A stretch of DNA of 64,000 nucleotides from Verticiella sediminum (GTDB taxonomy: Bacteria > Pseudomonadota > Gammaproteobacteria > Burkholderiales > Burkholderiaceae_B), in NCBI RefSeq assembly GCF_007558815.1, contig NZ_VLTJ01000025.1:1-64000 (forward strand), given 5' to 3'. Position numbers and translations under genes: made by a program. The notes below the pieces were generated by a model that saw only the letters and a list, made by a program, of their open reading frames with translations, was not told the origin of the DNA and searched no databases. Every line of letters begins with the position of its first letter. Positions within the stretch are counted from its first letter, which is position 1. This document shows, in pieces, positions 8,409 through 16,579 of the stretch.

Positions 8409-9538
8409 CTCGCCCCCCCTTCGCCGGCAGGCGCCCGGCCCTGCTGTCGTTCGGCATCACGCTGGCTGCCAGCACCTTGGTCGCGCTCGTCCTGGCGGCC
8501 CTGGTGCCGGGCGTGGGCGGCTGGCGTTCCGCGGCCACCCACGCCTACGCCATCGGCCTGCTCGGCTGGGCCTGCATCGACGGCGGCCGCCGCCTGCTCT
8601 GGCCGCGGCGCGCGCCGCCCGTCGCCGGCATGCTGCTCCTGAGCGCGGCCGGCATGCTGGCCGCCTTCGTGCTCGGCTCGCTCCTGGCCGCGGCGCTGCT
8701 CGGCAGCTCCGCGGACTGGCTGCTCGGCATGGGCGAGCAGCGGCCCGTGCTGGTGGCCGCCGCCATGGCCACCCTGGTGGCGACCACGCTGGTCGCCGGC
8801 TCCAATTGGGCGATCCAGGCCACCGCCGCCCTGCGCCTGCGCGCGCAACTGGATCAAGCCCGCGCCGACGCCGCCGAGCATCTCGCGGACGACGCCCAGC
8901 TACGGCTGCTGCGCGCGCAGCTCGACCCGCACATGCTGTTCAACACCCTGGCCACCCTGCGCGCACTGGTCGCGCTGGACCCGGCTCGCGCCGAAGACAT
9001 GCTCGATCGCCTGGTGGAGTTCCTGCGCGCCACGCTCGAAGGCTCGCGACGCCTGCGGCACGCCTTGCGCGACGAATTCGGCGTGCTCGAGGACTATCTG
9101 CACCTGATGGCCATCCGTCTTGGCAGCCGCCTGCGCTACCGGCTCGATCTGCCGCCCGCGCTCGCCGGGCACGGCGTGCCCGCCCTGCTGCTGCAGCCCC
9201 TGGTCGAGAACGCCCTGCGGCACGGCCTCGAACCGCTGCGCGAAGGCGGCGAGATCCAGGTCGCCGCATGGCGCGACGGCGCCTGGCTGTGCCTGGCCGT
9301 GGTCGACACCGGCGCCGGCATGGCGCCGCCGCCGTCCGGCGCTGCCTCGTTCGGCCTGGACGCCGTGCGCCGCCGGCTGGCCGCCAGCTACGGCGAGGAC
9401 GCATACCTGGAGATCGCCTCGCCCTGGCCGGCCGGAGCCGGCGGCGGGACACGGGTGCTGATCGCGCTGCCGCTGTCGCGCGAGGCTCGCCGCGCACCCG
9501 AGCGGCCGCTGGACGAAGACCGGAGGCCCTGCCCATGA
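8396..9538 (+). CDS. sensor histidine kinase, LytS/AlgZ-type (His_kinase family)
   Basis: 380 residues. Four hydrophobic segments fill about 15-145. A short coiled linker leads to the His_kinase motif LDPHMLFNTLATL (His about 179) and an HATPase domain with LQPLVENALRHGL near 270-282 and DTGAGM near 305. There is no periplasmic sensor domain, so sensing probably uses the membrane part. Kinases of this class phosphorylate LytTR regulators, and such a gene follows with ATGA overlap. Comparable pairs include AlgZ/AlgR and LytS/LytR; which process is controlled here cannot be read from sequence. Start ATG 8396 overlaps the previous gene. Confidence 0.88.
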   Translation: MAELTRPPFAGRRPALLSFGITLAASTLVALVLAALVPGVGGWRSAATHAYAIGLLGWACIDGGRRLLWPRRAPPVAGMLLLSAAGMLAAFVLGSLLAAALLGSSADWLLGMGEQRPVLVAAAMATLVATTLVAGSNWAIQATAALRLRAQLDQARADAAEHLADDAQLRLLRAQLDPHMLFNTLATLRALVALDPARAEDMLDRLVEFLRATLEGSRRLRHALRDEFGVLEDYLHLMAIRLGSRLRYRLDLPPALAGHGVPALLLQPLVENALRHGLEPLREGGEIQVAAWRDGAWLCLAVVDTGAGMAPPPSGAASFGLDAVRRRLAASYGEDAYLEIASPWPAGAGGGTRVLIALPLSREARRAPERPLDEDRRPCP

Positions 9539-10332
9539 ATGCTCCCGCCGCCCGCGCGCGCGGCCTGATCGCCGAGGACGAACCGCTGCTCGCGCAGGCG
9601 CTGCACGCGCAGCTCGCCCAGGCCTGGCCCGAACTGGAAATCCTGCCGCACGCCACCGACGGTTACGCCGCGCTCGAAGAGCTCGAAGCCCGCCGCCCCG
9701 ATGTCGCTTTCCTGGACATTCGCATGCCGGGGCTGACCGGGCTGGAAGTCGCGCGCGTCGTGCTGGAGGACTGGCCCGAGGGCACGCCCGCCCCGCTGCT
9801 GGTCTTCGTGACCGCCTACGATGCGCACGCGGTCGAGGCCTTCGAGCTGGCCGCCGCGGACTACCTGCTCAAGCCCGTGACGGCGGACCGGCTGCGCGCG
9901 TGCGTCGAACGCCTGCGCGGCCGCCTGCACGCGCGCGAGGGCATCGACCTCGCCGCGCTGGCGCAGCGCCTGTCCCCGTTGCTCGCGCCCGCGGCCGCCG
10001 CGCAGGCCCCGCTGCGCTACCTGCAAGCCGGCACGCCGCAAGGCGTACGCATGCTCAGGACGGATACCCTGTACTACCTGCGCGCAGCCGACAAGTACGT
10101 GATCGCCTGCGGCGACGAAGGCGAGGCGCTGCTGCGCACCAGCCTCGGCGCGCTCGAGGCGCAACTGGACCCGGCGCGCTTTCTGCGCATCCACCGCAAC
10201 ACCATCGTCAATCTGGACTACGTGACCCAGGCCGAGCGCGACGCCCGCGGGCAGGTGCGCCTGCACCTGCGCGGCTCGCCCGAAACGCTGGTGGTGAGCC
10301 GGCTGCACCAGGAGCGGTTCAAGGCGATGTGA
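9535..10332 (+). CDS. LytTR-family response regulator
   Basis: 265 residues. The receiver covers about 10-125 with acidic E14/D15, phosphoacceptor D61 and K113. An Ala-rich linker (about 140-162) is followed by a LytTR DNA-binding domain (about 165-262) with the typical DTLYYLRAADKYV and FLRIHRNTIVNLDYV segments. It probably acts as a transcription factor binding paired direct repeats. It starts within the kinase stop codon (ATGA at 9535-9538) behind a GGAGG at 9522-9526. Targets are unknown; the DUF2306 gene at the head of the same operon is one candidate. Confidence 0.92.
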   Translation: MNAPAARARGLIAEDEPLLAQALHAQLAQAWPELEILPHATDGYAALEELEARRPDVAFLDIRMPGLTGLEVARVVLEDWPEGTPAPLLVFVTAYDAHAVEAFELAAADYLLKPVTADRLRACVERLRGRLHAREGIDLAALAQRLSPLLAPAAAAQAPLRYLQAGTPQGVRMLRTDTLYYLRAADKYVIACGDEGEALLRTSLGALEAQLDPARFLRIHRNTIVNLDYVTQAERDARGQVRLHLRGSPETLVVSRLHQERFKAM

Positions 10333-10348
10333 GTTGCCCGGCCGCGCC

Positions 10349-10807
10349 TCAGCGCCGCCGATAGACCAGCGCGATGCGCGCGAACGCGATCTCGACCGCC
10401 TGGCTGCCCGCCTGCAGGGTGGTGAAGCGCCCGCGGTGAAAGATCATCAGCCGCTTGCCCAACGGAAAAGGGATGAACTTGACGTACTGCACGTCCTCCC
10501 AGGCCACCTCGCGCCGCATGATCCAGGTCTGGCGCAGGCCGTGCTCGTCGATGGTGACCACGGAGCGCTGCATGGCGATCGCCAGCAAGGCCAGGCCGAC
10601 ATAGCAGAACACCACGGTGAAGCCGAACGCGGTGCCCAGGCTCTCCTGGGACGCGCTCATGGCCGCCGCGAGAATCTGCAGGGTGATGATGGCCAGCACC
10701 ACCCAGGCCGCGATCTTGACGACCCTGCGATAGGCCGGGCCGACCACGGGCGGATCCAGTTCCTGCAGCAGCGCCGCGCGCTCGGCCTCGCTCACCCTCA
10801 CCGACAT
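10349..10807 (-). CDS. membrane protein with PH-like C-terminal region
   Basis: 152 residues. Two hydrophobic segments (about 30-50 and 62-80) are followed by a soluble domain with short strands (VVTIDEHGLRQTW, VAWEDVQYVKFIPF) that looks like bacterial PH-like proteins. Function unknown. It overlaps the mvaB stop by 10 bases and so is translated behind it. Start ATG 10807 has a weak GAGG site at 8 bases. No catalytic motif is seen. Confidence 0.7.
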   Translation of the reverse strand: MSVRVSEAERAALLQELDPPVVGPAYRRVVKIAAWVVLAIITLQILAAAMSASQESLGTAFGFTVVFCYVGLALLAIAMQRSVVTIDEHGLRQTWIMRREVAWEDVQYVKFIPFPLGKRLMIFHRGRFTTLQAGSQAVEIAFARIALVYRRR

Positions 10808-11715
10808 GCAGCGGCCTCGCGCGCCGCCAGCGCATTGCCGGCGCGGCTCTCGTTGCGCCGCCCGATGCGCTGCGAGATCCAGAGTCCGATGCCGACCACG
10901 GCGTCCAGGTCCACCCCCGTGCGGATGCCCATCCCGTGCAGCATGTAGAGCACGTCCTCGGTCGCGACGTTGCCGGTCGCCCCCTTGGCATACGGGCAGC
11001 CGCCCAGGCCGGCGACCGACGCATGGAAGATCGCCACGCCCACCTGCATCGCCGCGACGATGTTGGCCAGCGACTGGCCATAGGTATCGTGGAAGTGGCC
11101 GGCAATGCGCTCGACGGGCACCACCCGCGCCACCGCCGCCATCACCGCGGCGGTCTGGCGCGGCGTACCCACGCCGATGGTGTCGGCCACGTCGACCTCG
11201 ACGCAGCCCAGGTCCAGATAGCGCCGCGCCACGTCGACCACGGCCTCGGGCGCGACCTCGCCCTGGTAGGGACAGCCGAGCGAGCAGCTAATGCTGCCGC
11301 GCAGGCGGATGCCGGCATCGTGCGCGGCCCGTGCGACCGGGGCGAAACGCTCGATCGACTCGGCGATGGAGCAGTTGATGTTCTTCTGCGAGAAGGCTTC
11401 GCTCGCCGCGCCGAAGATCAGAACCTCGTCGGCGCCGGCCTCGACGGCCGCCTCGAAACCTTTCATGTTGGGCGTGAGCACGGAATAGATCGTGCCCTGC
11501 CGCCGCTCGATCGCGCCCATCACGGCGGCGCTGTCGGCCATCTGCGGCACCCACTTGGGCGACACGAAAGAGCCCGCCTCGACGTTGGCAAAGCCGGCGG
11601 CCGCGAGGCGGTTCACGAGTTCGACCTTGACCTCGGTCGGCACCTGGCTCTTTTCGTTCTGCAACCCGTCGCGCGGGCCGACTTCGACGAGCTTCACATA
11701 GTCGGGGTATGACAT
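10798..11715 (-). CDS. mvaB: hydroxymethylglutaryl-CoA lyase
   Basis: 305 residues, the usual size. A DRE-TIM barrel enzyme that splits HMG-CoA into acetoacetate and acetyl-CoA in leucine breakdown. The N-terminal VEVGPRDGLQNE motif binds metal and substrate, and the GCPYAKGATGN signature near 238-248 carries the catalytic Cys. Start ATG 11715 has AGGAG at 7 bases. No other leucine catabolic gene (liu, mcc) adjoins it, so it acts with genes elsewhere, or on a related hydroxyacyl-CoA. The downstream membrane gene overlaps its end. Confidence 0.94.
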   Translation of the reverse strand: MSYPDYVKLVEVGPRDGLQNEKSQVPTEVKVELVNRLAAAGFANVEAGSFVSPKWVPQMADSAAVMGAIERRQGTIYSVLTPNMKGFEAAVEAGADEVLIFGAASEAFSQKNINCSIAESIERFAPVARAAHDAGIRLRGSISCSLGCPYQGEVAPEAVVDVARRYLDLGCVEVDVADTIGVGTPRQTAAVMAAVARVVPVERIAGHFHDTYGQSLANIVAAMQVGVAIFHASVAGLGGCPYAKGATGNVATEDVLYMLHGMGIRTGVDLDAVVGIGLWISQRIGRRNESRAGNALAAREAAACR

Positions 11716-11781
11716 TTCAGTTCTCCTGGGGTGGCCACGGACCGCGTAACCCGAAAAGATAACCGACGCCGGCGCGGCGCG

Positions 11782-12927
11782 TCATGCATCGCGGCGGTTC
11801 AAGCGCTGGAACAGGCCGCCGTCGACCCGGGCGGCCAGACCGGCCAGCTCCAGCAGCGACAGGCCGCCCTGCACCTCGCCCGGCGCCAGCCCGGTGCGCT
11901 GCACCAGCGCGTCGACGGCGGCCGGATCGTGGCCCAGGGCCGCCAATACCCGGGCCGCAGCGGGCGGCAGATCGGCCTCGGACGGCGCCACGAGCGTATC
12001 TCCCCCCGGGCGCGCGCGTGGCGCCGAGCCCAGGGGCGGCAATTCGTTCAGCATGTCGTCCACCGACTCGACCAGCGTCGCGCCCTGGCGAATCAGGGCG
12101 TGGCAGCCGCGGGCCAGCGGCGCATGAATGGAGCCGGGGATGGCGAACACTTCGCGGCCGGCTTCGGCCGCCAGGCGTGCTGTGATCAGCGAACCGCTGC
12201 GCAGGGCCGCTTCGACGACGAGCACGCCCAGCGTGCAGCCGGCCACCAAGCGGTTGCGCCGGGGAAAGTTCGCGGCCTTCGGCGGCGCGCCCAGCGGCAA
12301 CTCGGACACCAGCGCGCCGCCGGCGCCGAGCACGCGCTCGGCCAGCCCGCGATGCCGCGCCGGATAGATCAGATCGACCCCGGTGCCCAGCATCGCCACC
12401 GTGCCCGCGCCCGTGCTGCCCGCGGCGAGCGCCCCCTCGTGGGCCGCGGCGTCGATGCCGGCGGCCAGCCCGCTCACCACACACCAGCCGCTGACGGCCA
12501 GCGCCTGGGCGAAGCCGTGCGCAGTCTCGCGCCCGGCGGGCGTGGCGCGCCGCGCGCCCACGATGGCAAGCGCGGGGCGTTGCAGCGCGGCCAGCGAGCC
12601 GCGCACGTACAGCACCGGCGGCGCGTCGGGCAGGTGGCGTAGGCGCGCGGGATAATCCGCGTCGTCCAGGCAGACGGCGTGATGGCCGCTCAGCGTCAGC
12701 CAATGCAGGATGCGCGCTTCCTGCCGGCTCACGTCGGGCGGCGGCGCGAGCAGCCGCGCGGCCAGCGCGGGGCCCAGCCAGGGTTCGAGCCCGGCCCGGC
12801 CGAGGGCGAACAAGCGCTCGACGTTGCCCAGGGCATCGGCCAGTCGCCTGGCGGTCGCGGGGCCGATGCCGGGCGTGAGCGAGAGCCGCAGCCAGGCGCG
12901 GAACGGGGTGGCGATGAGCGTGTCCAA
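11782..12927 (-). CDS. dprA: DNA processing protein DprA (Smf)
   Basis: 381 residues if translated from TTG 12927, giving MDTLIATPFRAWL, the customary beginning of the family. The frame is open to 13056, but the additional N-terminus is basic and unconserved. Order: helix-hairpin-helix-like SAM region (1-75), Rossmann-fold single-strand DNA binding core with GSRR-type GARRATPAGRE near 146 and SGLAAGIDAAAHEGAL near 170, and C-terminal winged helix (about 310-375). DprA loads RecA onto incoming single-stranded DNA in natural transformation. The start is uncertain because no clear RBS precedes the TTG. Confidence 0.92.
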   Translation of the reverse strand: MDTLIATPFRAWLRLSLTPGIGPATARRLADALGNVERLFALGRAGLEPWLGPALAARLLAPPPDVSRQEARILHWLTLSGHHAVCLDDADYPARLRHLPDAPPVLYVRGSLAALQRPALAIVGARRATPAGRETAHGFAQALAVSGWCVVSGLAAGIDAAAHEGALAAGSTGAGTVAMLGTGVDLIYPARHRGLAERVLGAGGALVSELPLGAPPKAANFPRRNRLVAGCTLGVLVVEAALRSGSLITARLAAEAGREVFAIPGSIHAPLARGCHALIRQGATLVESVDDMLNELPPLGSAPRARPGGDTLVAPSEADLPPAAARVLAALGHDPAAVDALVQRTGLAPGEVQGGLSLLELAGLAARVDGGLFQRLNRRDA

Positions 12928-13031
12928 TCGAAAAGGCCGGCAGTGGGAACGAACCCTACCTGTAACACGCAAGGCGCGCCCGGGCGTGCCGACCAGGCGC
13001 TTTACGACACACTTAGAACCCTGCCAAACCC

Positions 13032-13061
13032 TTGGGATTTCAAGGGATTGCCGCATATAAT
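13032..13061 (+). promoter_or_regulatory. def promoter
   Basis: TTGGGA (13032-13037) and TATAAT (13056-13061), 18 bases apart, lie in the AT-rich stretch between dprA and def. Predicted transcription starts near 13068, leaving a leader of about 74 bases. The dprA promoter must lie in the same region on the other strand, where TATTAT occurs at 13062-13057. Confidence 0.55.
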
Positions 13062-13100
13062 AGCTACAGACTATTAGATATAGACCACCGATTGAGCTAT

Positions 13101-13118
13101 AGTAGGAAATAACCTACT
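13101..13118 (+). promoter_or_regulatory. hairpin in the def leader
   Basis: AGTAGG (13101-13106) pairs with CCTACT (13113-13118) around the loop AAATAA. It lies just before the def ribosome binding site (TGAGG, 13128-13132) and could modulate translation. Function is inferred from position only. Confidence 0.35.
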
Positions 13119-13141
13119 TTATCCACGTGAGGCCCTTCCTC

Positions 13142-13657
13142 ATGGCCAAGACACTATCCATACTTCGCTTCCCGGACCCGCGCCTGTTCAAGAAGGCCAA
13201 GCCGGTCGCGGCGGTCGATGACCGCATCCGCGAACTCGTCGCCGACATGGCCAGGACCATGTACGAGGCGCCGGGCGTCGGGCTCGCGGCCACCCAGGTC
13301 GACGTGCACGAACGGGTGGTCGTGATCGACGTCTCCGAGCAGGCGAACGAGCTGCTCGTGCTCATCAACCCGGAGATCCTCTGGCGCAGCGACGAGCTCA
13401 AGACGCACGAAGAAGGCTGCCTCTCGGTGCCGGGCGTCTATGACACCGTGGAGCGCGCCGACCGGGTGCGCGTGCGCGCGCTGGGCCTGGACGGCCAGCC
13501 CTACGAGTTCGACGCGGACGGCCTGCTGGCCGTGTGCGTACAGCACGAGATCGACCATCTCGACGGCAAGGTGTTCGTCGACTATCTCTCGCCGCTCAAG
13601 CAGTCGCGCATCAAGACGCGACTGCGCAAGCAGGAGCGCCAGGCCGCCGCGGCCTGA
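13142..13657 (+). CDS. def: peptide deformylase
   Basis: 171 residues. It removes the formyl group from new proteins, using a metal held by one Cys and two His. All three motifs are visible: GVGLAATQ (about 45-52), EGCLSVPG (about 91-98, metal Cys) and QHEIDHLDG (about 133-141, two metal His and catalytic Glu). ATG 13142 gives [15 protein letters not shown], the standard start. It sits upstream of fmt, which adds the formyl group this enzyme removes, a classic pairing. Confidence 0.97.
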   Translation: MAKTLSILRFPDPRLFKKAKPVAAVDDRIRELVADMARTMYEAPGVGLAATQVDVHERVVVIDVSEQANELLVLINPEILWRSDELKTHEEGCLSVPGVYDTVERADRVRVRALGLDGQPYEFDADGLLAVCVQHEIDHLDGKVFVDYLSPLKQSRIKTRLRKQERQAAAA

Positions 13658-13752
13658 GCGCCGGCCGCCGGCTGCGCGCGCGCGGCGGCCGCGCCCGCCC
13701 TTCATCCGGGCCCGTCGCCTGCGCGGCGGGCCTTTTGCCGTTCAGGAAATCC

Positions 13753-14694
13753 ATGCGTCTAGTCTTTGCCGGAACCCCGGAATTCGCCCGCATCGCGTAT
13801 AGCGCGCTGCGCGACGCCGGCCACGACATCCCCCTGGTCCTCACCCAGCCCGACCGGCCGGCCGGCCGCGGCCTCAAGCTGACGCCTAGCCCGGTCAAGG
13901 TAGCCGCTCTGGAAGCCGGCGCCACGGTGCTGCAACCGCGCAGCCTGCGCCTGGACGGGCGCTATCCCGATGAGGCTACCGCTGCCCGCGAGGCCCTGCT
14001 GGCCGCCGCTCCCGACGCCATGGTGGTGGCCGCCTACGGGCTGATCCTGCCGGCCTGGGTCCTGACCCTGCCCCGCCTCGGCTGCCTGAACATCCACGCC
14101 AGCCTGCTGCCGCGCTGGCGCGGCGCGGCGCCGATCCAACGGGCGATCGAAGCCGGCGACGCGCGCACCGGCGTCACCATCATGCAGATGGATGAAGGCC
14201 TGGATACGGGCGACATGCTGCTCGAAGAAGCCATCGACATCCGTCCGGACGACACCGCGGGCGAGCTGCATGATGCGCTGGCGGTGCTGGGCGCCCGCCT
14301 CATCGGGCCGGCGCTCGAAGGCCGCGCGAACGGCAGCCTGGCCGCGCGCCCGCAGCCCGCCGAGGGCGTCACCTACGCCGCCAAGCTCGACAAGGCGGAA
14401 GCCGCGCTGGACCTCAGCCAGGGTGCGCAGGCGCTCGCGCGCCGCATCCACGCCTTCAACCCCGTGCCCGGCGCGACCCTGCGCCTGCCGGGCATCGAGG
14501 GGCCGGTGAAGGTGTGGCGCGCGCAGGCCCTGCCCGGCGGCGACGGCGCCGAGCCCGGCAGCGTGCTCGACGCCGGGCCGGCCGGCATCGACCTCGCGAC
14601 CGGCGCGGGCGTGCTGCGCGTCATGGAACTGCAGAAGCCCGGCGGCAAGCGCCAGCCGGCAGAGGTCTTCGCGCGCGGCTGGACACGCCGATGA
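13753..14694 (+). CDS. fmt: methionyl-tRNA formyltransferase
   Basis: 313 residues, standard length. The N-terminal formyltransferase domain holds the Asn-His-Asp type site ([21 protein letters not shown] near 112-132 and the Asp in GLDTGDML) and the C-terminal OB-like domain binds tRNA (about 205-310). It uses 10-formyl-tetrahydrofolate to formylate initiator tRNA. ATG 13753 follows an AGGA site; the long open frame upstream overlaps def and is not coding. Its stop overlaps the rsmB start (ATGA). Confidence 0.97.
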   Translation: MRLVFAGTPEFARIAYSALRDAGHDIPLVLTQPDRPAGRGLKLTPSPVKVAALEAGATVLQPRSLRLDGRYPDEATAAREALLAAAPDAMVVAAYGLILPAWVLTLPRLGCLNIHASLLPRWRGAAPIQRAIEAGDARTGVTIMQMDEGLDTGDMLLEEAIDIRPDDTAGELHDALAVLGARLIGPALEGRANGSLAARPQPAEGVTYAAKLDKAEAALDLSQGAQALARRIHAFNPVPGATLRLPGIEGPVKVWRAQALPGGDGAEPGSVLDAGPAGIDLATGAGVLRVMELQKPGGKRQPAEVFARGWTRR

Positions 14695-15998
14695 ACCACC
14701 CTGCCCCGCCCCTGGCCGACCTGCTGCGCGCGGCAGCGCAGGCCGCGGCCGCCGTCGACGCCGGCACTTCGCTCACCGAGGCGCTGGCGCTCACCCCGCC
14801 CGCCCTGCGCCCGGGCACCCAGGCGATTGCCTTTCACGCCATGCGCCACCGCGGCACGGCGAGCGCCGTGGCGGACCAGTTGCTCGCGCGCCGGCCGCCT
14901 TCGCCGCTGGCGTACCAACTGCTGCTGGTGGCCCTGGCCTTGCTCGAAGGGGAGCCGGCGGGCGCGGACGCACGCGACGGCACGCCCCGCTATGCGGCTC
15001 ATACGGTGGTCGACCAAGCCGTGCGGGCAACCGCCAGCCGCGAGCTGCAACGCTACAAAGCGCTGATCAACGGCTGCCTGCGGCGCTTCCTGCGCGAGCG
15101 CGACGCCCTGCTCGCCGAGGCCCGCCGCCACGCCGAAGGCCAGTGGAACTATCCGGCGTGGTGGGTCGGCCAGTTGCGTCGCGACTATCCCGGGCAATGG
15201 CAGGCGATCCTGCGCGCCGGCGAACGCGGCGGCCCGCTGACGCTGCGCGTAAACCGCCGCCGCGCCGAGCGCGTCGCGCTCGCCGCGGCCTTGCGGCAAG
15301 CCGGCGTCGACAGCACGCCGGTGGGCGAGCACGGGCTGGTGCTCGCGCGCGCCCGGCCCGTGCAGCAGCTCCCTGGCTTTGCGCAAGGGTGGTGGTCGGT
15401 GCAGGACGCCGCCGCGCAGCTCGCTGCCCCCTTGCTGGGCGTGCGCGACGGCATGCGCGTGCTCGATGCCTGCGCCGCCCCGGGCGGCAAGACCGCCCAC
15501 CTGCTCGAGCTGGCCGATGTCGAGCTGCTCGCGCTGGATGCCGACCCGCACCGTCTCGCGCGCGTGGGCGAGAACCTCGACCGGCTCGGCCTGTCCGCCC
15601 GCCTCGAAGCCGCCGATGCAGCCGCCGTGGAGAGCTGGTGGGACGGCCGGCCGTTCGACGCCGTGCTCGCCGACGTGCCCTGTACCGCCTCGGGCATCGT
15701 GCGCCGCCACCCGGACATCCGCTGGTTGCGACGGCACAACGACATCGCGCGCACCGCCGCCCTGCAGGTACGGATCGCGGACGCGCTTTGGCAGGTCACC
15801 GCCCCCGGTGGTACATTGCTCTATGCCACCTGTTCGGTCTTTCCCGCCGAAGGAGAACGCCAGGCACAGGCATTCGCGTCGCGCCATGCCGATGCGCGAC
15901 GCCTCGACGCGCCAGGCCAACTGCTGCCTGCGCCTGCCGATGCAGCGCCGCACGCACAGCACGACGGCTTTTTCTACGCGCTTTTCGAGAAAACCTGA
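14691..15998 (+). CDS. rsmB: 16S rRNA m5C967 methyltransferase RsmB
   Basis: 435 residues. A NusB-like N-terminal domain (about 10-150) precedes the SAM-dependent methyltransferase core with [14 protein letters not shown] near 260, DVPCTASGI near 330 and the catalytic [10 protein letters not shown] near 383. It methylates C967 of 16S rRNA. It overlaps fmt at ATGA and leads into the DUF4390-plrS-plrR-trkAH genes. In Bordetella the same gene (called sun or rsmB) precedes plrSR, so the order is conserved. Confidence 0.96.
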   Translation: MNHPAPPLADLLRAAAQAAAAVDAGTSLTEALALTPPALRPGTQAIAFHAMRHRGTASAVADQLLARRPPSPLAYQLLLVALALLEGEPAGADARDGTPRYAAHTVVDQAVRATASRELQRYKALINGCLRRFLRERDALLAEARRHAEGQWNYPAWWVGQLRRDYPGQWQAILRAGERGGPLTLRVNRRRAERVALAAALRQAGVDSTPVGEHGLVLARARPVQQLPGFAQGWWSVQDAAAQLAAPLLGVRDGMRVLDACAAPGGKTAHLLELADVELLALDADPHRLARVGENLDRLGLSARLEAADAAAVESWWDGRPFDAVLADVPCTASGIVRRHPDIRWLRRHNDIARTAALQVRIADALWQVTAPGGTLLYATCSVFPAEGERQAQAFASRHADARRLDAPGQLLPAPADAAPHAQHDGFFYALFEKT

Positions 15999-16003
15999 AC
16001 CGC

Positions 16004-16579
16004 ATGCGCAGCTTCGTCGCCCGCCTGCTGATCCTGCTCCCCCTGCTGCTGCCCCTCTATGCGGCCGGCGTCCATGCCCAGGCCGTCGTCCAGCGCGTCG
16101 ACGTGAGCCAACACCAGGACGGCGTCACGCTCGATGCCGACATCGACTTCGAGTTGAATGCACAACTGCGCGAGGCGGCCGAACGCGGGCTGCCGCTCTA
16201 CTTCTCGGTCGACGTCATCATCAATCGCCCGCGCTGGTGGTGGTTCGACGAGCAGGTGCTGAGCACCGAAAGGCTCTGGAGCATTTCGTACAACGCGCTG
16301 ATCCGGCAATGGCGCGTGAGCGGCGGCGGCCTCGCCCTGCCGGTCGCCTCGCTCGACGAAGCGCTTGCCCTGGTGCGCCACATCCGGGGCTGGAACATCG
16401 CGCCCGCCGGCACGCTGCATCCCGGCGAAGCGTATCGCGGCCAGATGCGCCTGCGCCTTGACGTGACCCAGCTCTCGCGCCCGTTCCAGGTCAATGCGTT
16501 GAACAGCAGCGCCTGGGCGCTGACCACGCCCTGGCTGGCCTTCGACATCGACGTGCCGGCCGACGGAGGCTCACCTTGA
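16004..16579 (+). CDS. DUF4390 secreted protein
   Basis: 191 residues. A signal peptide spans about 1-26 (cleavage after VHAQA), followed by a beta-rich domain with RWWWFDEQVLS and ISYNALIRQWRV segments, the DUF4390 pattern. This family almost always lies between rsmB and an NtrY-like kinase in betaproteobacteria, so it probably helps that kinase sense an envelope signal. That is inference from context. The plrS start lies inside its stop codon (TTGA), so the two are translationally coupled. Confidence 0.88.
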   Translation: MRSFVARLLILLPLLLPLYAAGVHAQAVVQRVDVSQHQDGVTLDADIDFELNAQLREAAERGLPLYFSVDVIINRPRWWWFDEQVLSTERLWSISYNALIRQWRVSGGGLALPVASLDEALALVRHIRGWNIAPAGTLHPGEAYRGQMRLRLDVTQLSRPFQVNALNSSAWALTTPWLAFDIDVPADGGSP

